Shown piece by piece: positions 54,500-64,000 of a stretch of 64,000 nucleotides of DNA (within the stretch, counting starts at the first letter, position 1; each line of letters opens with the position of its first letter). This DNA comes from Gemmatimonadota bacterium (GTDB lineage Bacteria; Gemmatimonadota; Gemmatimonadetes; Longimicrobiales; Gaopeijiaceae): contig VXQO01000134.1 in the NCBI GenBank assembly GCA_009838975.1, positions 1-64,000 of the forward strand, written 5' to 3'. The notes below the pieces were generated by a model that worked only from the letters and a program-made list of their open reading frames with translations, did no database searches and was not told where the DNA came from. Both the position numbers and the translations under genes were made by a program.

Positions 54500-56008
54500 T
54501 CAGATGCGCTTTCGCATCCGGGCCGGCAGGATCCCCAGCTGGTCACGGTATTTCGCCACCGTCCGCCGGGCGATCTTCACCCCTTCGCCCTTGAGCAGGT
54601 TCACGATCGCCTGGTCGGTCAATGGCCGGCGACGGTCCTCGGCGTCGACCAGGCTCTTCACCCTCGCCTGGACGCCCCGGCTGGAGACCTCCTTCCCCAT
54701 CGCCGTTGGGAGTCCGCCGGAGAAGAAGAACTTGAGCGGATAGACGCCTGCCGGGGACTGCACATACTTCTCGTTCGTGACGCGCGAGACGGTGGACTCG
54801 GCCATTCCGATGTGCTCGGCGACCTCGCGCAGCGTCAGCGGCTTGAGGTGCTGGACCCCCTTTTCGAAGAAGCCGCTCTGCCGGTCGACGATGAAGCGCA
54901 TGACGCCCAGCATCGTCTGGCGGCGTTGTTCGATCACCTGGATCAGCCAGTTGGCCGCGTTGAGCTTGTTGGCGATGAACTCGCGGTTCTCGCCCACGTA
55001 CTTGGAACGGTCGGCCGCCACTTCCCGGTACGCCTGCGCCAGCCGCAGGCGGGGGAGCCCCGTGTCGTTCACGAAGACGAGGTACTCGCCGCCGACCTTG
55101 TCGACGATCAGATCGGGGATGACGTAGTGGTCGGGGTCCGCCGCGTACCGGCGTCCGGGGCGCGGGTCGAGCCTGGCGATCTCGTCGGCGGCGTCCTGCA
55201 CCGCCTTCGGCGACACCTCCAGGGTGCGCGCGATCTCCGCCCAGCGGTGGTTGCCCAGGGCGTCGAAGTGATCGCGCACGATCGCCAGGGCAAGCGAATC
55301 CTCCTGTCCCTCCCGCTGCATCTGCAGGTCGAGACACTCCTGCAGGTCGCGCGCGCCCACGCCCGCGGGGTCCAGCGACTGCACGATCCGGAGCACCGGC
55401 TCCACTTCGTCGGGCGTGTGAGGGGCGAAGATGCGGGCCAATTCGGCCAGCTCCTCTTCCCGGTCCTTCTCGTCCTCGATCTCGCGGGCCCTCGAAATCG
55501 CGGTGTCCCGGAGCGACTCGGCGGAGCCATTGAGCCCGTCGGCGACGTCCTGGAGCGTGCACGAGAGGAATCCGTCGTCGTCGATGTTGCCGACGATCTC
55601 TCCGGCGATCCAGGCCTGGCGGTCGTCGAGGTGGAGGAATCCGAGCTGTTCGTTCAGGTAGTCCTGCAGGTGTCGCACACCCACGATCGGAGACTCGAAC
55701 TCCTCGCGCGGCTCGTACTTCTCCCTCGGGCCCCCGGTGTCGAATCCGTCCAGCAGGACCTCGTCCCAGTCGATCTCGTCGTCCTGCTCGTCGCCGGAAT
55801 CCTCCTCGGCGTCGACCTCGAATTCGTCGTCGGAGTCGGGCTCGGTGAGTTCGAGGAAGGGGTTTTCCGACAGTTCCTGCTCGAGGCGGGTCTGAAGGTC
55901 CAGCAGCGGCATGTACAGAAGATCCATCGCCTGGTAAAGGCGCGGATTGACCCTCAGCTCCTGCCGAAGGTCGGCCCCCTGGTACAGGCCCGTCCTCATC
56001 CTGTTCAC
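54500..56008 (-). CDS. rpoN: RNA polymerase sigma-54 factor
   Basis: The 502-residue protein has the Gln/Leu-rich N-terminal activator-response region (YQGADLRQELRVNPRLYQAMDLLYMPLLDLQTRLEQELSENPFLEL), an acidic linker (about 57-100), the core-binding domain, the HTH (TLREVAEHIGMAESTVSRVTNEKYV) and the RpoN box ARRTVAKYR near the end. It needs AAA+ enhancer-binding activators, none of which is in the window. As in E. coli it follows lptB, eight bases away. Confidence 0.97.
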   Translation of the reverse strand: MNRMRTGLYQGADLRQELRVNPRLYQAMDLLYMPLLDLQTRLEQELSENPFLELTEPDSDDEFEVDAEEDSGDEQDDEIDWDEVLLDGFDTGGPREKYEPREEFESPIVGVRHLQDYLNEQLGFLHLDDRQAWIAGEIVGNIDDDGFLSCTLQDVADGLNGSAESLRDTAISRAREIEDEKDREEELAELARIFAPHTPDEVEPVLRIVQSLDPAGVGARDLQECLDLQMQREGQEDSLALAIVRDHFDALGNHRWAEIARTLEVSPKAVQDAADEIARLDPRPGRRYAADPDHYVIPDLIVDKVGGEYLVFVNDTGLPRLRLAQAYREVAADRSKYVGENREFIANKLNAANWLIQVIEQRRQTMLGVMRFIVDRQSGFFEKGVQHLKPLTLREVAEHIGMAESTVSRVTNEKYVQSPAGVYPLKFFFSGGLPTAMGKEVSSRGVQARVKSLVDAEDRRRPLTDQAIVNLLKGEGVKIARRTVAKYRDQLGILPARMRKRI

Positions 56009-56015
56009 GCGAAAC

Positions 56016-56843
56016 TCAACTCCCGGGATGCGGGAACCTCGATCTCATGCGGGCCGTCAGCGTGGGCCCCAGATAAAGATCGGCAACTTCGTCGTTCCAG
56101 ACGAGTTGCGACACCGTTCCGTGCACCCGGATATGACCTTCATACATGATGTACGCGCGGTCCACGATCTCCAGCGTCTGTTCCACGTTGTGATCCGAGA
56201 TGATGACGCCGATGTCCCGGGTCTTGAGCTGGGCGACGATCTCCTGGATGTCGTGCAGCGCGATGGGATCGATCCCGGCGAACGGCTCGTCGAGCAGCAT
56301 GAACTTGGGCCGTTGCACGAGCGCGCGGGTTATCTCCAGGCGGCGGCGCTCGCCTCCCGACAGCGAAAAGGCCCTGGCCTTGCGCAGGTGCCCGATGGAC
56401 AGCTCGCCGAGCAGTTCCTCCAGCCTCTCGGCGCGTTCCCGGCGGCTGATGCCGAGCGTCTCGAGGATCGCCAGGATGTTCTGTTCGACCGTAAGCCGGC
56501 GGAAGACGGACGGCTCCTGCGCCAGGTAGCCGACCCCCATCCTCGCCCGCCGGTACATCGGCACGCCGGTCAGCTTCGTGTCGTCCAGGTAGACCCTGCC
56601 GCTGTCGGCCGCGATCAGCCCGACCAGCATGTAGAACGTGGTGGTCTTCCCTGCCCCGTTCGGGCCCAGCAACCCGACGATCTCCCCCTGCCGGACGTGG
56701 ATGTCGACATCCGCGACGACCCGCCGCTTCTTGTAGATCTTGGTGAGCTGCTCGCCCCTGAGGACGGACGCGTCCACCGGAGCAGGGGCATCCAGGACGG
56801 TCGTCGCGTCCGCGTCCAGGTCCAGCAGCCGTTCCGTGGTCAC
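56016..56843 (-). CDS. lptB: LPS export ABC transporter ATPase LptB
   Basis: Powers LPS extraction from the inner membrane with LptF and LptG. The 275-residue protein has [20 protein letters not shown] (Walker A), [18 protein letters not shown] (Q-loop region with the family's Phe), [15 protein letters not shown] and [14 protein letters not shown] (Walker B), and [12 protein letters not shown] with the switch His. A 30-residue N-terminal extension precedes the ABC domain. GTG 56843 overlaps the lptA stop. Confidence 0.96.
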   Translation of the reverse strand: MTTERLLDLDADATTVLDAPAPVDASVLRGEQLTKIYKKRRVVADVDIHVRQGEIVGLLGPNGAGKTTTFYMLVGLIAADSGRVYLDDTKLTGVPMYRRARMGVGYLAQEPSVFRRLTVEQNILAILETLGISRRERAERLEELLGELSIGHLRKARAFSLSGGERRRLEITRALVQRPKFMLLDEPFAGIDPIALHDIQEIVAQLKTRDIGVIISDHNVEQTLEIVDRAYIMYEGHIRVHGTVSQLVWNDEVADLYLGPTLTARMRSRFPHPGS

Positions 56844-58972
56844 CTGTAGCGCCTCCTTCCGATTGTGGTGTCCGGACGGGCCCCAGCCGTGTCGGGGTCG
56901 ACCGTGAGCGAATCCGGGCGGGCCATGATGGAGTCCGGCCGCGCAACGGCCGAATCCGGGGTCGCGGAGGCCGAATCGGCGACCGTCGCGGAATCGGGCT
57001 CGGTCCCGGGGGGAAGCGGTTCCAGGTGGTAACCCCTGGTCTGACCTTCCACATCCATTCTGACCACCTGACGGCCCTCCAGATAGACGATGATCTTCTC
57101 CCCCTCCACCCAATGCAGCGCCGGTACGCCCGGCCCATCGGCCATCGCGCTATCGGCTTCCGATGCCGCGGTATCGGCGATGGGGGCGACACTGTCGACA
57201 TCGATGCCCGCGCTGTCGGCGTCGACCTGCAGCGTGTCGGAATCTACAAGGCGATAGAGGCTGCGGGCGCTGCCTACCGCGGTCATCGTCTCCAGCCGCG
57301 AGCCCTGCCCGTCGGGCGGGGGGCCGGTCGCGGGTCCGGGATCGGCCGGCAGCGGCCCGGAGTCGATCGGATCGGCCGCGGTGCTCGCCGAATCGCCAGG
57401 GGCGTCCGTCGAACCGCCCGCCACGTCCGTCGAATCACCCGCAACATCCGTCGTATCGCCGGCCACGTCCGTCGAATCGCCCGCGGCCGTACTGTCCGAC
57501 GATCCGGCAGACGCGAACCGCGCATAGATCGTGTCCCCCTCCATCCAGTCGCGACGCGCCACTTCGGGCAGCACCCCCGCCGACTCCGGGTCGTCCTCCT
57601 CACCCTCTGCCCGTGCGGACCCCACGGCGGTGACGAGCTGGAGCACCTGCCCCGGCGACCGCACATCGATGGAATCGCCGCTGAGGTTGAACTGGTCCGC
57701 CGCGACGCCGGGCTTGAAGAGCGAGTCCGCAACGGCCGCCGAATCCGACTCGCGGGCCGCGGCCGACAGGGCCATCACCCGCGCCGCGTCTCCCGGCGAC
57801 AGGCCCTCGGTATCCACGGGCTGCTGCTCCCCGGGCAGCGGCGGGATCTCGCCGATCGCGACAAGCCGGTTGACCCGTCCGTCGTCCAGGAACATCCGAA
57901 TGGCGGGCGCGTTCATGTCCACCTGCTGCCCCGACAGCCTCGCCCGGTGTCTGGCCAGCAACTCCTCCCTGAGCCCGGTGGACGGAGTCACCGAAATCGT
58001 TCGCGCCGTCAGCAGGTAGTCCTGCCCCTCGACGCGAGCTCCGCCGATGATCGACATCGAACCCGCTTCCTGGTCGTAGTCGAGCGAGTCGCCGAAGGCC
58101 ATCAGCGAATCGCGCACGACCACGACGTTGCCCCCGGCGCGAAAGTAGCGCCGCCCCTCCAGGATGAAGCGCTCCGCGTCGATTTCGTAGGGAGGAAGCG
58201 CGACGGTGTCCTCGACGGGCACGCTCTCCTCGACGGACTCGGGGTCTTCCGCGACCTCCGCCGGAGGAGTGTCCTCCATGCCCGCGCTGTCTGCTGGCTG
58301 CGCGCCGGCCTGGACGGCCGCGCTGTCCTGCCCCGCCACGGAGTCCGCTGCGGCCCCACCGGCTTCCACGGCGGTGCTGTCTTCGACTGCCATGCTGTCC
58401 TCAACCGCCATGCTGTCTTCGACTGCCGTGCTGTCCCCCGCCGGCGCACTCTCCTCCACCGGCGGCGGCTCGGCCCGGGCCACCGGATAGACGGTGGCAT
58501 GTGGCTGCCCGCCGTAGACCTGCATCCGGTCCAGGGCGCGCACCTCGCTGGCGCGGTCGTAGAGCAGGCGCTGGCCGCTGATCACCGCCCCGCTCCCGAG
58601 GTCCCGCACCGTCACGTTGGACCAGGCATTGAGCTGCCTGAGCCCGCCGAAGTACTGGGCGGTGTCGGCGTCCAGTTCGGTCTCGGCGTCGACGAGGTGG
58701 ACACGGCCGAAGAGGTGGACCTGGTCGTTCGCTTCGAAGACGACGGCGGAATCCGCCAGGAGGCGCACGCCGTCCGTGCAGCGGTAGTCGATGCCTCCCG
58801 AGGCGTGGTGCACGAAACTCGCGGAGTCGAACCGGGTTCGCAGGGTGTATCCGCCCACGCGCACGAGTTCGCAGGTGCCTTCCTGCGCCGCGGCGGGCGC
58901 CGGAGCCAGGACCGCCGCCATCAATGCCACCCCGCCGAGCATCCGTGCGGCGGCGGTCGAGGCGCGCTTCAT
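56840..58972 (-). CDS. lptA: Very large LptA/OstA-family LPS transport protein with acidic repeat linkers
   Basis: LptA forms the periplasmic LPS bridge and is usually about 185 residues; this one has 710. It has a signal peptide ([20 protein letters not shown]), an OstA-like beta domain (about 30-160, [28 protein letters not shown] and on), a disordered acidic Ser/Asp/Val linker (about 168-265), a second OstA-like region (about 268-450, [39 protein letters not shown]), another long acidic linker (about 485-560), a third beta stretch and an Asp/Pro-rich tail. Two linkers are in-frame tandem repeats of seven and six codons. Start ATG 58972 overlaps the lptC stop (ATGA). Confidence 0.85.
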   Translation of the reverse strand: MKRASTAAARMLGGVALMAAVLAPAPAAAQEGTCELVRVGGYTLRTRFDSASFVHHASGGIDYRCTDGVRLLADSAVVFEANDQVHLFGRVHLVDAETELDADTAQYFGGLRQLNAWSNVTVRDLGSGAVISGQRLLYDRASEVRALDRMQVYGGQPHATVYPVARAEPPPVEESAPAGDSTAVEDSMAVEDSMAVEDSTAVEAGGAAADSVAGQDSAAVQAGAQPADSAGMEDTPPAEVAEDPESVEESVPVEDTVALPPYEIDAERFILEGRRYFRAGGNVVVVRDSLMAFGDSLDYDQEAGSMSIIGGARVEGQDYLLTARTISVTPSTGLREELLARHRARLSGQQVDMNAPAIRMFLDDGRVNRLVAIGEIPPLPGEQQPVDTEGLSPGDAARVMALSAAARESDSAAVADSLFKPGVAADQFNLSGDSIDVRSPGQVLQLVTAVGSARAEGEEDDPESAGVLPEVARRDWMEGDTIYARFASAGSSDSTAAGDSTDVAGDTTDVAGDSTDVAGGSTDAPGDSASTAADPIDSGPLPADPGPATGPPPDGQGSRLETMTAVGSARSLYRLVDSDTLQVDADSAGIDVDSVAPIADTAASEADSAMADGPGVPALHWVEGEKIIVYLEGRQVVRMDVEGQTRGYHLEPLPPGTEPDSATVADSASATPDSAVARPDSIMARPDSLTVDPDTAGARPDTTIGRRRYR
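57402..57485. repeat. Tandem repeat, four 21-bp units, inside lptA
   Basis: Four consecutive 21-base units (for example 57423-57443 and 57465-57485) differ by a few substitutions. On the coding (minus) strand they give a seven-residue unit of the type DSTDVAG. Unit length is a multiple of three, so changes in copy number keep the frame. Confidence 0.85.
58364..58435. repeat. Tandem repeat, four 18-bp units, inside lptA
   Basis: Four 18-base units (58364-58381, 58382-58399, 58400-58417, 58418-58435) encode a six-residue unit of the type EDSMAV or EDSTAV on the minus strand. As with the other array, the unit keeps the reading frame. Confidence 0.85.
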
Positions 58973-59550
58973 GGCTCGTTGCATTCCCCTTCTCTCGTAC
59001 CCCAGATCTGGAGGTCGTCGAACGCCATGTCGGCCTGGAAGCGGTCGCCCTCGACCACGCAGCCCGATTCACGCATGACGACGTGCATGTCCGACCACAC
59101 GCGGTCCTCGTCGGGCGCGAAGTTGAGCTCCTCGGTGCGGATCTCCTGACCCGTATCCGGGAGCCTGAGAACGGCGTTGCCGTACGCCGTGAGCTCGTTG
59201 CCGGCGTTGCTCAGCCGGCCCCCGTCGGCCTCGATGTTCGCACGCCGCCGCCCCTGTTCGTCGAAGACGATCAATGTGAGGCCGATCACCCTCGCGTAGG
59301 CCGAATCCCGCCACATGAACAGGCTGTCCGCGAAAAGGAGCGCCTCCTGGACCCCCTCCTGCGTGATCCGGCGCGACACGCCGTAGACGATCTCGTCGGC
59401 GTTGATCTCCTCGAGGTCAGTCGTGGGGCCTTCCTCGGAATCGGCCGAACACGCGGCGCCCGAAGACACCAGGGCCGCGAGGGCCAGGTACAGCGTGAGA
59501 TATTGTAATGTCGACATTACAGAATGTCGTGTATGCATTACCATTTGCAT
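58969..59550 (-). CDS. lptC: LPS export system protein LptC (lipoprotein-type)
   Basis: The 193-residue protein has an N-terminal hydrophobic segment followed by Cys (YLALAALVSSGAACSADSE), a lipobox-like end instead of the usual uncleaved helix of LptC. An LptC/OstA-type beta domain follows (VYGVSRRITQEGVQEALLFADSLFMWRDS, ANIEADGGRLSNAGNELTAYGNAVLRL). It would pass LPS from LptFG to LptA. ATG 59550 has GGAG upstream; ATG 59517 is a shorter alternative lying within the palindrome at 59505-59520. Confidence 0.88.
   Translation of the reverse strand: MQMVMHTRHSVMSTLQYLTLYLALAALVSSGAACSADSEEGPTTDLEEINADEIVYGVSRRITQEGVQEALLFADSLFMWRDSAYARVIGLTLIVFDEQGRRRANIEADGGRLSNAGNELTAYGNAVLRLPDTGQEIRTEELNFAPDEDRVWSDMHVVMRESGCVVEGDRFQADMAFDDLQIWGTREGECNEP
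59505..59520. promoter_or_regulatory. Perfect palindrome GTAATG-N4-CATTAC at the lptC 5' end
   Basis: GTAATGTCGACATTAC is a 16-base perfect palindrome. Another GTAATGCAT half-site on the minus strand lies at about 59533-59541. It covers the early codons of lptC (or its alternative ATG at 59517). The half-sites and spacing are identical to those at 51216-51231. An operator or translational control element is possible. Confidence 0.5.
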
Positions 59551-59563
59551 CGTCGATGCTCCA

Positions 59564-60568
59564 TCAGAGTACTCCGGCACGGAGCAGATCGTGAAGGTGA
59601 ACGATGCCCACGAGGCCGCCCGCGCGCACCACGGGAAGTGCCATGACGCCGTGCTCGTCCATGCGTCGGACCGCGGTGGCGCCCAGTTCGTCGGGAAAGG
59701 CGATCCTGGGCGAACGGGTCATGAAGCCCGAGACCGGCAACCCCAGAAAGTCCTCGGTCCGCTCCATGAGGCGAGCGAGGTCGCCGGCCGTCACCACGCC
59801 GACGAGCGCGTTCCCGTCGTCGATGACCGGCACGGTTCCACGCATGCGGGCGAGCGGCACGATGATCTCCCGGACGGTGGCGTCGGCGGTGACGGCGGGG
59901 TAGTCCTCGTCCACCATGACATCGCGTACGCGCAGCGTGAGGCGCCGTCCCAGAGTTCCGCCCGGGTGGATGCGGGCGAAGTCCTCCGGGCGAAAGCCGC
60001 GGCGCCTGATCAGCGCGACGGCCAGGGCGTCCCCCATGGCGAGGGCGGCGGTGGTCGACGAGGTGGGGGCCAGACCCATCGGGCATGCCTCGGCTGTCAC
60101 CCCACAGTCCAGCACGGCGGCCGCACGGTTCGCCATCCGCGAGGACGGGTCCCCGACCATGGCGACCACCGGCATGCGGCGGGTCTCCGCGAAGGCGAGC
60201 AGGCCGTGAAGCTCCGTGGTGGCCCCGCTGCGCGAGACGAGGATCATGACCGCGCCCGGGTCCGCCAGGCCGAGGTCTCCGTGCAATCCCTCGACCGGGT
60301 GGAGGAAGACCGCGGGCGTGCCCGTGGAGGTAAGCGTTGCGGCCACCTTTCGCGCAACGAGTCCGGACTTGCCGATCCCGGAAACGACGACCATGCCGTC
60401 GGAGGTGGCCAGGAGGTCGACGGCCCGCGCAAACTGGTCTCCGAGCCGGTCGGCCAGAGCCGCCACCGCTTCGGCCTCCGAGCGCAACACGCGCCGCCCT
60501 TCCCGGACGATCGCCGAGCGGTCCGCCCGCGGCGGCGCGTCAGCCACCACGCTCGCGACAGTACTCAT
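59564..60568 (-). CDS. kdsD: Arabinose-5-phosphate isomerase KdsD
   Basis: Converts ribulose-5-phosphate to arabinose-5-phosphate, the first KDO precursor. The 334-residue protein has a SIS domain (SGIGKSGLVARKVAATLTSTGTPAVFLHPVEGLHGDLGLADPGAVMILVSRSGATTEL), the HPGGTLGRRL hinge and two CBS domains (about 210-334). All match KdsD. ATG 60568 overlaps kdsC by 29 bases. Confidence 0.96.
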   Translation of the reverse strand: MSTVASVVADAPPRADRSAIVREGRRVLRSEAEAVAALADRLGDQFARAVDLLATSDGMVVVSGIGKSGLVARKVAATLTSTGTPAVFLHPVEGLHGDLGLADPGAVMILVSRSGATTELHGLLAFAETRRMPVVAMVGDPSSRMANRAAAVLDCGVTAEACPMGLAPTSSTTAALAMGDALAVALIRRRGFRPEDFARIHPGGTLGRRLTLRVRDVMVDEDYPAVTADATVREIIVPLARMRGTVPVIDDGNALVGVVTAGDLARLMERTEDFLGLPVSGFMTRSPRIAFPDELGATAVRRMDEHGVMALPVVRAGGLVGIVHLHDLLRAGVL

Positions 60569-61106
60569 CTACCAATCCCGTCCATTCCTTCCGGGCCCTG
60601 AGAAGCGCTTCCGCGAACTCCCTCACCGCTCCCCTGCCACCCTCCTTCAAACTCTGCCATTTGGCCACGTGCCGCACCTCGCTCACTCCGTTGGCGACGG
60701 TTGCAGGCAGTCCTACCCTGCGGAGCACGGGCAGGTCGGCCAGGTCGTCGCCGAGCAGCGCAACCTCGTCCCAGGCGATCCCGCGGTCCGCAAGCAGCTT
60801 CTCGAGGACCGGGATCTTGCGCGCGCCCCCGTCCTGAAAGACATCCTCGACGCCCAGTTCCAGCGCGCGCAGTTCGGTCGCCTTCGAAACCCTGCCCGAG
60901 ACAATGGCGACATGGATCCCGGCCTTCCTCAACATTCGGACGCCCAGGCCGTCTCCCACGTCGAATCGCTTGAACTCGATGTTGTAACCCTCCGTGGTCG
61001 CGCCCACATAGATGCCGCCGTCGGTCATCGTGCCGTCGACGTCCAGTACGACCATGCGAATCCGGCGCGCCGTTGCCTCCGGGATCTGCATCGGGATGGC
61101 CGTCAT
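60540..61106 (-). CDS. kdsC: KDO-8-phosphate phosphatase KdsC
   Basis: HAD-family C0 phosphatase that makes free KDO. The 188-residue protein has the nucleophile motif VLDVDGTMTDGGIY, then FDVGDGLGVRMLRKAG, the Ser of motif II in IVSGR, and motif IV in LLGDDLADLPVLRRVG. ATG 61106 overlaps the kdsA stop by four bases; ATG 61091 is an alternative. Confidence 0.95.
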   Translation of the reverse strand: MTAIPMQIPEATARRIRMVVLDVDGTMTDGGIYVGATTEGYNIEFKRFDVGDGLGVRMLRKAGIHVAIVSGRVSKATELRALELGVEDVFQDGGARKIPVLEKLLADRGIAWDEVALLGDDLADLPVLRRVGLPATVANGVSEVRHVAKWQSLKEGGRGAVREFAEALLRARKEWTGLVDEYCRERGG

Positions 61107-61909
61107 GGCGCGGTTCCGGGGAAAAGCGCGCGGCGGATCGACGCCACCTCGTGGAGCAGCGGCCCAAGTTCGCACAGCGGCAACATGTTGGAGCCATCGG
61201 AGGGCGCGGACGCCGGATCCGGATGCACCTCGAGAAAGAGGCCGTCGCAGCCGGCGGCCACAGCGGCACGGACCAGGGGACGGATGTGCTGCGGAGCCCC
61301 GCCGGTCGATCCGTCCCGCGCGGAACCGGGACGTTGCACCGAGTGGGTCCCGTCGAAGATCACCGGAACTCCGGCCGCTTCCCGGATCACGCCGAAGTTC
61401 CGCATGTCGACCACGAGATCGCCGTACCCGTACGAGGCCCCGCGTTCGGTCACCGCCACCTCCGTGCTTCCCCCCGCCCTTACCTTCTCGACCGCTCCGG
61501 CCATGGAGCCGGGCGGCATCCACTGACCCTTCTTCACGTTGACCGCCCTCCCCGTGCCGCCCGCCGCGACCAGCAGCGACGTCTGCCGGCAGAGAAACGC
61601 GGGGATCTGCAGGACGTCGGCCACCTCGGCCGCCGCTTCGGCCTGGTGCGCCTCGTGAATGTCGGTCAGGACCGGCAGCCCCGTCTCCTCTCGAACCGCC
61701 GCCAGGAGTTCCAGGCCCCGGTCGAGTCCCGGCCCCCGGTGTGAATGCACACGCGAGCGGTTCGCCTTGTCGAAGGACGCCTTGAAAACCGCCGGAATGC
61801 CTGCTTCCCGCGCCGCGTCCCGCACTCCTCGGGCCACTTCGAGGTTGAGGTCCTGATCCTCGAGGACGCACGGACCCGAGATGAGGGTGAAGCCATCCGA
61901 AAAGGGCAC
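61103..61909 (-). CDS. kdsA: 3-deoxy-8-phosphooctulonate synthase KdsA
   Basis: Condenses arabinose-5-phosphate with phosphoenolpyruvate. The 268-residue TIM barrel has LISGPCVLEDQDLNLEVA, FKASFDKANRSR, LTDIHEAHQAEAAAEVADVLQIPAFLCRQTSLL, VNVKKGQWMPP and DGTHSVQRPG. The CRQT Cys and the VKKGQ segment are typical. GTG 61909 lies four bases after the pyrG stop codon. Confidence 0.96.
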   Translation of the reverse strand: MPFSDGFTLISGPCVLEDQDLNLEVARGVRDAAREAGIPAVFKASFDKANRSRVHSHRGPGLDRGLELLAAVREETGLPVLTDIHEAHQAEAAAEVADVLQIPAFLCRQTSLLVAAGGTGRAVNVKKGQWMPPGSMAGAVEKVRAGGSTEVAVTERGASYGYGDLVVDMRNFGVIREAAGVPVIFDGTHSVQRPGSARDGSTGGAPQHIRPLVRAAVAAGCDGLFLEVHPDPASAPSDGSNMLPLCELGPLLHEVASIRRALFPGTAP

Positions 61910-61913
61910 GACA

Positions 61914-64000
<2,087 letters not shown>

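Noticed and set aside
57283-57732. Arg/Ser/Pro-rich frames across the lptA repeats
   Set aside because: They are alternative readings of the repeated lptA DNA and have no start context or recognisable domain.

Overview
The window is a GC-rich, very gene-dense piece of a diderm bacterial chromosome. It holds the 3' third of a 16S rRNA gene, two tRNA genes and about 58 protein genes. I see no insertion sequence, prophage, CRISPR array or other sign of recent transfer. The best guess for the organism is Gemmatimonadota or a close relative. This rests on the look of the 16S fragment, a complete lipid A/KDO/Lpt/Bam/Lol outer-membrane gene set, an LpxC-FabZ fusion, a PorV-like outer-membrane protein, protein-arginine kinase genes (mcsAB-clpC) and bacillithiol synthesis (bshC). 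It is an inference from gene content, not a phylogeny.

Layout. All protein genes from 1 to 43.5 kb are on the + strand. All from 43.6 kb to the end are on the - strand. The two arms converge at about 43.5 kb. (1) 1-3.5 kb: 16S rRNA 3' end, era directly downstream with no 23S gene between, a PorV-like protein and an unknown secreted protein. (2) 3.6-22.5 kb: prfB (with the classical programmed +1 frameshift) - lysS - lolC - lolD - mcsA - mcsB - clpC - bamA - skp - lpxD - lpxC/fabZ - lpxA - Gfo/Idh oxidoreductase - 44-aa membrane microprotein - lpxB - lpxK - rlmH. Most junctions are 4-8 base stop/start overlaps. (3) 22.5-28.5 kb: methyltransferase, bshC, a small coiled-coil membrane protein, murJ, uvrC. 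(4) 28.6-31.2 kb: two secreted helical-repeat proteins flanking tRNA-Gly(CCC). (5) 31.2-38.7 kb: DUF512 radical-SAM protein, der, plsY, gpsA, a MerR regulator, surE, a DUF368/PopT undecaprenyl-phosphate translocase with an unusual inserted domain, a DUF2255-like gene and antisense tRNA-Arg(CCU). (6) 38.8-43.5 kb: Big2/LVIVD surface protein, PLP-dependent dehydratase, CDF metal exporter, YfgM-like protein. (7) 43.6-46.9 kb (-): serine hydrolase, proline dehydrogenase, PlsC-type acyltransferase, zinc-ribbon protein. (8) 47-54.5 kb (-): envelope glycosylation genes (two GT2 enzymes, a GT4 enzyme, WecB, YfhO, a UPF0104-type membrane protein). (9) 54.5-64 kb (-): rpoN, lptB, a very large lptA, lptC, kdsD, kdsC, kdsA, pyrG, kdsB (cut by the window edge).

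Together the window is largely an envelope-building region. It makes lipid A (LpxD, C, A, B, K), makes and activates KDO (KdsA, B, C, D, with CTP from PyrG), exports LPS (LptA, B, C), inserts outer-membrane proteins and lipoproteins (BamA, Skp, LolC, LolD), recycles or flips undecaprenyl carriers (PopT, MurJ), acylates glycerol-3-phosphate (PlsY, GpsA, a PlsC homologue) and decorates the surface. The protein-arginine phosphorylation/ClpC quality-control genes lie inside the outer-membrane operon. No gap between genes exceeds about 180 bases. The longer ones (485-637, 28525-28705, 38691-38860, 43477-43598) are covered by entries below or contain nothing I recognise beyond them.
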